Below, piece by piece: positions 6,385-10,617 of a stretch of 10,617 bases of DNA; position 1 is the first letter of the stretch; each line of letters opens with the position of its first letter. Both the position numbers and the translations under genes were made by a program. The notes under the pieces were generated by a model. That model was given only the letters and a program-made list of their open reading frames with translations. It was not told the DNA's origin and did not search any database. Origin of the DNA: Calocera cornea HHB12733. Taxonomy: Eukaryota; Basidiomycota; Dacrymycetes; Dacrymycetales; Dacrymycetaceae. The DNA is taken from assembly GCA_001632435.1 (NCBI GenBank), contig KV423990.1, positions 135,015-145,631 on the forward strand. Direction: 5' to 3'.

Positions 6385-7097
6385 ATGACGATCCTACCGA
6401 GGTATTTCCGCGCGTTTCGCGATGTTCCAGGCAAGCATCGCCGCAACCAACCCACCTGCTTTCCGCTAACAACTGCACCACAGAATGGCCCTATGGGATT
6501 CGCGCTAAGGCCGTTAAGCTGCGGCTAGAAGACGAAGACGATTATAATTATCTCGGGTTGTACAACGCGATCCTTTCCCACGTATTCCAAACCTCCACCA
6601 CGCCATTCAGCGTCACTCCATCCTTCCTCTCCCCTGGGCGGCGCACCCAGGTCAACGTCCCACCCGCGACATTCCTCGTTTACCACCGCGACCGCCTGGT
6701 GCTCATCCTGCAGATCAACCCCCCGCACCGCCTACAGGACCCGCTCGCGCGCCAGCGCGCCGAGTGGAACCTGAAGGAGCAGATCCACGCGCTGCGCGAC
6801 CAATTCGTGACGTCCTCGGTGTGGGCGTGCACGTGCTTCGGCAAGTGGGCGAGCTACTACGAGCTCTCGCCCGGCGGGCCGCAGGGGTACGAGTGGGCGC
6901 AGTGGGGGAGCGATCCGGGGTTCGACAAGCCCGACGGGGGCAAGGACAAGAGCCCGCTCGGACGGTGGGACACGAATGTGCTCATGCCCGATGGGAGGAA
7001 GAAGCTGTTTGAGCTGGTGGACAAGATTCGGGAGATGGTTGATGGGCTCGGGGATGGGGAGGTTGACCTGGAGGAGTGGCAGGATGAGGAGTCATAG
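6385..7097 (+). CDS. Uncharacterised basidiomycete-type protein, 219 aa, GC-AG intron
   Basis: Exon 1 is 6385..6430 and exon 2 is 6484..7097, joined across a 53-nt intron that begins GCAAGC, has GCTAAC about 12 nt before its end and finishes CACAG. The join reads RDVP-E-WPYGIRAKAV without a break to TAG; other donors tried do not keep frame. The protein has an acidic Asp/Tyr-rich stretch (about 31-42), then VNVPPATFLVYHRDRLVLIL (about 72-91), QINPPHRL, an Arg/Glu helix, a FGKW block (134-137), and a RWDTNVL block (176-182) before an acidic helical tail. This order resembles a widespread mushroom family with a strand ending in E-V-K-P-P, a later F-G-x-x-x-x-F/Y block and a D-T-A-P-x-x-R-W-D-x-D-V-L block. 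That match is from memory. The function is unknown. No signal peptide or membrane span is seen. Confidence 0.8.
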
Positions 7098-7697
7098 TTC
7101 GGCTGGATGGCAGCCGTGCTTATGACAAGAACGCAGTCTCTCCCTGAAGTTATCGGTGTATTTCCCGGGATGTATGGTATTCGCAGGCAACTTCTCAGCA
7201 ATGCAAAGTGTTGTAGTACAATCAGCAACTTAGGAGCCAGTCGGTCACGCACAGTCCGACATCCATTGCTCGCCGACGCCGTAAGAAAGCCGCGCCGCAT
7301 CCCTGCGGCCCGCCTTGCTCGCCCGGCATCGGCCGTCCCTTACGTGCCCTCCAAATTTACCCTTCTTACGACCCTGATTCAGCGGCCCTGGCATTGGAGG
7401 GCAGGCGACTCGAGTCCAGGTCGGTGGACACGCCGAATTAGCACTGGAAGGGCGCCATGCTGGCTCGTCGATAGCACACCCGTTGGCTCTTGACTCGGTG
7501 CTCGCTGGTAGCGCGCTCGCTGCTGTTCTCGCCCTCGGGGGTGCGCCGACCGGATAAACAACTCGGCGCAACCCGCAACCCGTTCGTCAGGCTACCTGCT
7601 CCAACGTCGGCCCAGCACCAACGCCGCCTCCCCGCCCGACGCTCCATCTGCCCCTCTCACACTCCCCCCTGCCCGCCCACCCTGGACGACACGCAAG
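7098..7697. other. Intergenic spacer and leader of the Mpv17 gene
   Basis: About 600 bp between two plus-strand genes. No supported gene is present. It includes the 10-bp palindrome GACTCGAGTC (7407-7416). The last 80 bp before the ATG at 7698 is strongly pyrimidine-rich, as is common in fungal 5' leaders. No TATA box is obvious. Confidence 0.5.
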
Positions 7698-8534
7698 ATG
7701 GCCTTCGTCTTCCATGCGTACATGAACCAGCTGCGGGTCAACACCCTCCGCACTCAGATGCTCACCTCCGCCGTCGTGATGGGCCTCGGGAACATCATAA
7801 CGCAGCAGGGTATCACCCAGCGGGGATGGGACAAACATGATGTGCGCTTTCCCACTCACTCTGAGGATAGTATGCGGCTGATGCGAGTTGTGTTGGGTCG
7901 GCGGTGGCAGTGGAAGGCAACGGCCCGGTTCTCGACATATGGCTGCTTCTTCTTCACCCCGCTCGCGAACAGGTGGCACTACCTCGTCAACCGCATCCAG
8001 TCCGAGTCCGCGTTGCGCAGTACGCCGCCCCTCTCCCCTCCAAACCACCCATACTAACTACGTCCCACGTCGCACAGCGACCCTAACCCGCCTGGTAGTA
8101 GACATGGGCACCTTCGCGCCCTTCGCGACCTCCTGGTTCTTCCTCTGGATGGGTGTCCTGGAGGGCCGGTCCCTGGCCGAGATCCGCCAGCGGTGGGAGG
8201 CCAACTTCCAGAGGATACTGGTAAGGCAGTGGATGGTGTTCGGCCCGGCGCAGGCGATCAACATCGCCTTCGTGCCGGTTTATGCCAGGCCGCCGTTTCT
8301 GAATATGATTGGGTTGGTGTGAGTACTTCCTTCTGGTGCCCGATACCCTTCTGGTGCCGGCCAACCATCGTTCCCGGGCTGCGCTGACGCCGAACCAGAT
8401 GGTCGACCTACCTCTCCTCCGTCGCCGCCGAGCTCGAGACCCAGTCAGCGCGGGGCGAGGTCACGCAGGCTACGAAGGTGGACAAGCTGGAGAAGATCGA
8501 GGTGGATCGGATCTCGGCTGCGGTGATGGAGTGA
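7698..8534 (+). CDS. Mpv17/PMP22-family membrane protein
   Basis: Four exons, 7698..7841, 7911..8019, 8078..8318 and 8399..8534, give 209 aa, the usual size for the family. The introns are 69, 58 and 80 nt. The second has a CTAAC branch (ATACTAAC) and the third starts GTGAGT with CTGAC near its end. Family marks are LRTQMLTSAVVMGLGNIITQ at the N-terminus, KHD then a FSTYGCFFFTPLANRWHYLV block, TLTRLVVDMGTFAPF, LLEG-like VLEG, and the C-terminal signature RQWMVFGPAQAINIAFVP followed by R, N and WSTYLS. These contain about four hydrophobic segments. Members sit in the inner mitochondrial, peroxisomal or vacuolar membrane (Mpv17, yeast Sym1, PXMP2) and are thought to form channels. Which compartment applies here is not decidable. 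The C-terminal tail is charged and Lys/Glu-rich. Intron 1 is in frame and free of stops, so its retention would add 23 residues; the homology pattern argues it is removed. Confidence 0.92.
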
Positions 8535-8977
8535 GCATACTGCAGTACTTGTTTACCGCCTTCGTCCCGGTCGGCATCGGAGGGGACTGCGGTGGCGGAC
8601 TGGGGTACTTGGGGAGGAGTGGGGAAGGATGAGGGAAGGGAAGATATTATACCGCTCTAGAGGCATATCCTTATTCACTTAGAAGCTATAGACGCATAGA
8701 CGCATCAGCGATAGAGCATAGAGGCAACATACATCTGATACTAATTGGTATATCAGCGCAATCTTTAGATCGTACGCCGTTCTCCCCCTACAGTTTGTGC
8801 CGATAGACGCCCGTGGTCGGTACAGGCGGTCGAGACCGCTGCGCTTCCCTGCGCACTCCGCTGCACATTCTAGCTGCTTGCACTGGGCGCTCCGGCACTG
8901 CACCGGACATGAGCAAGCATGACTCCCGTCCCTGCATGCTGCTCTCCGACCCCGCCCATCCCCCGTCCAAGCACACG
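8535..8977. other. Intergenic spacer with short degenerate tandem repeat
   Basis: Between the Mpv17 stop and the acetyltransferase start. A G-rich stretch (8575-8640) is followed by an AT-richer part with ATAGACGC twice in tandem (8688-8703) and decayed variants (ATAGAGC, ATAGAGG) up to about 8724. No promoter element stands out. Two further in-frame ATGs at 8909 and 8936 lie within it and could extend the next gene. Confidence 0.5.
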
Positions 8978-10170
8978 ATGTCGTCCTTCCACCCCCCTTC
9001 CACTCCCTCCAACATCCAACCACCAACGTCCTCCCCAACCCCAGAATCCCCATGCCTCATCCGCTATCCCACCCCCACAGCCTTCCTCCGCGCTGCCCTC
9101 CCCTCCGAAACCTGGCACACGAACTACGACCTGGGCAGCACCCTCCACTACCTCGCCTCGCACGGCGATGAGCCCGGGCGGTGCCTCTGGTGGGCGGTCT
9201 GGACGGGGGAGAAGCTCGAGTGAGCCCCTCTCTTCCTTCGCTGCAGCTGCAGCTGCTCCGGGGCATACGCTTATGGGATGGCAGGCTGACGCTGACCCGG
9301 CTGGGAGGAGCACTCTCCCTCTGCTCCCCAAGACACAGCGCCTCCCTCCCGCCCGCCTGGCTCACCCCGCGCATGCAGCTCCTCGCCTCCGCCCTGTACA
9401 CGCTCATCACCTCCGGCTCCCAGCCGCCTCTGTCCGCCGTTAGAGGTGCGGTCCCCCTCGTCCAGGCTTTCACCGGGCAGTACGAGCTGCTCAGCAGCTC
9501 AAAGCCCGAGGAAACGCTCATGCAGTTCCGGGCATCGCACTGCCCTCGCGCGCGGATCTCCCCTTCCCGACCCTTGCCAGAGGGGCACGAGATCAGGCTG
9601 GTCGAGCCCGGCGACCACGAGGCGCTCGAGAAGCTCACGCAGCTTGTGAGGGAGTTCAGGGCTACGCTGAATGGGCCTGCGTCTGAGGAGGTGCGGCAGG
9701 CGGCTGAGCAGGCTGAGCTCGGCGTGCGCGGGGGGGAGTATATGGTTTATGTGATCCCTGATGAGGGCGGGGAGGGGAAGGAGGTGTATGCGGGGTATAC
9801 GCGCGACGGGAGGTTCACGGCTCGCCAGGCGGCGATCAGGAACGTGTTCACTCGGTTTGCCTACCGGAGGCGTGGGATCGCCGAGGCGCTCACGCGCGCC
9901 GCCGTCCTCAGGCTGCTGGAGGAACCGCACCGGCTCGCTTCCCTCGTCGTACCCTTACTGACCGAGGGAGGAGAGGCTAAGGTCCAAGACGTGAACATCA
10001 ATACGGCGAACGGCGCTGCGAACCTGGCTGCGCTGGGGGTGTACGGGAGGGTCGGGTTTGGAGTGGGCCTCGGGACGGGGGTGGGCGAGTGGGAGGAGGA
10101 GGACGGGAGGAGCTGGGAGGAATGTGTCGAACTGGGGTATCCGGCCGCGCAGGACAGTGACGGTCCGTAA
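8978..10170 (+). CDS. GNAT-family N-acetyltransferase
   Basis: Exon 1 is 8978..9219 and exon 2 is 9339..10170, about 357 aa. The intron (119 nt) starts GTGAGC, has CTGAC around 9286-9297 and ends ACACAG. An acceptor five or six bases earlier (CCCAAG) also keeps frame. The N-terminal part contains YPTPTAFLRAALPSETWHTN and GRCLWWAVWTGEKLE. The C-terminal half has an acceptor-side region EIRLVEPGDHEALEKLTQLV, then YAGYTRDGRFTARQAAIRNV, then FAYRRRGIAEALTRAAVLRL. In the last of these RRRGIA (from about residue 257) fits the R/Q-x-x-G-x-G/A acetyl-CoA loop of GNAT motif A. The next block NINTANGAANLAALGVYGRV with GF matches motif B (N...A...Y...GF). The protein should transfer an acetyl group from acetyl-CoA to an unknown amine; the substrate cannot be inferred. 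ATG 8978 is preferred because conserved-looking sequence starts after it, but 8936 and 8909 are in frame. Confidence 0.87.
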
Positions 10171-10617
10171 TGAGATGGGGCTGGGGGCTGGCGGGTTGCA
10201 TGTGCTTCTGCTGGTCGCTGCACGCACTGGAGTGCATGACACCGTGATGATTATCGTGATGATGAGCTACGTGGAAGATCATGCGCGTCCATCACAAAAA
10301 CGGGGCGCGGATTGGGACCCCTTTTCAGACCCTTATGGCTGAGTCTGCAATTGTTGTGGTCCTCGTGACCGATGGTGGGTCCCGATAAGGCTTGTGAGCC
10401 CTTGTCAGCCCACGTGGAGGGCTGGTCTGAGGTTCAGGTAAAGCGCCCAGCCGCGCAACACTTGCAGCGGATTAGATACATATAGTACTACGATTGTACC
10501 ACTGTAACTAGGTTCAGGTAATGGTATTATTGGGCTATCTGGTGTATACAAAGTGTGATGAGCGCGTGCTTGGCCTTGCAAGGTCGCCATCCCGTTGCGA
10601 CGGACTCTGCGCACCGG
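10171..10617. other. Right-end spacer with a 12-bp direct repeat
   Basis: No gene is supported. AGGTTCAGGTAA occurs identically at 10430-10441 and 10510-10521. A hairpin CAGCCC/GGGCTG (10406-10411, 10419-10424) encloses most of a CACGTG E-box (10411-10416). A 69-codon minus-strand frame near the right edge has no recognisable features and is left out. Confidence 0.5.

Overview
The window looks like nuclear DNA of a filamentous basidiomycete, probably Agaricomycetes. Coding DNA is GC-rich. Genes are split by 50-120 nt introns with GT(AG/GC)..CTAAC or CTGAC..YAG signals. The recognisable products are fungal: a CFEM GPI-anchored protein, an Mpv17/PMP22 membrane protein, a GNAT acetyltransferase, a flavin-reductase-like relic, and a protein resembling a family common in mushrooms. 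All exon joins are read by eye from splice signals and reading frame.

Layout, left to right. 1-342 (minus) is the 5' end of an unrecognised spliced gene that runs off the left edge; a probable 5'UTR intron precedes it. 724-810 is a G-rich, 12-bp-periodic, quadruplex-prone tract. 889-1208 is the most unusual stretch: eight perfect inverted repeats of 10-14 bp in 320 bp, six of them forming three interleaved A-B-A'-B' pairs, with five copies of the heptamer GCTGATT/AATCAGC among the first five. Weaker hairpins continue to about 1580. 2104-2753 (minus) is a three-exon CFEM protein of 173 aa. 2754-3802 is gene-free apart from a four-fold CCAAT array. 3803-4681 (minus) is a flavin-reductase-like (DIM6/NTAB type) gene broken by several frameshifts. 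4682-6384 is a 1.7 kb gene-poor stretch with small hairpins and a 19-bp near-identical repeat. 6385-7097 (plus) is a two-exon 219-aa protein with a GC-AG intron and an upstream TATATAA. 7698-8534 (plus) is a four-exon Mpv17/PMP22 protein of 209 aa. 8978-10170 (plus) is a two-exon GNAT acetyltransferase of about 357 aa. 10171-10617 shows no gene.

The genes do not form a pathway or operon. They read as independent housekeeping or accessory genes separated by long spacers. The candidate for something undescribed is the chain of interleaved palindromes at 889-1208, which no gene call explains.
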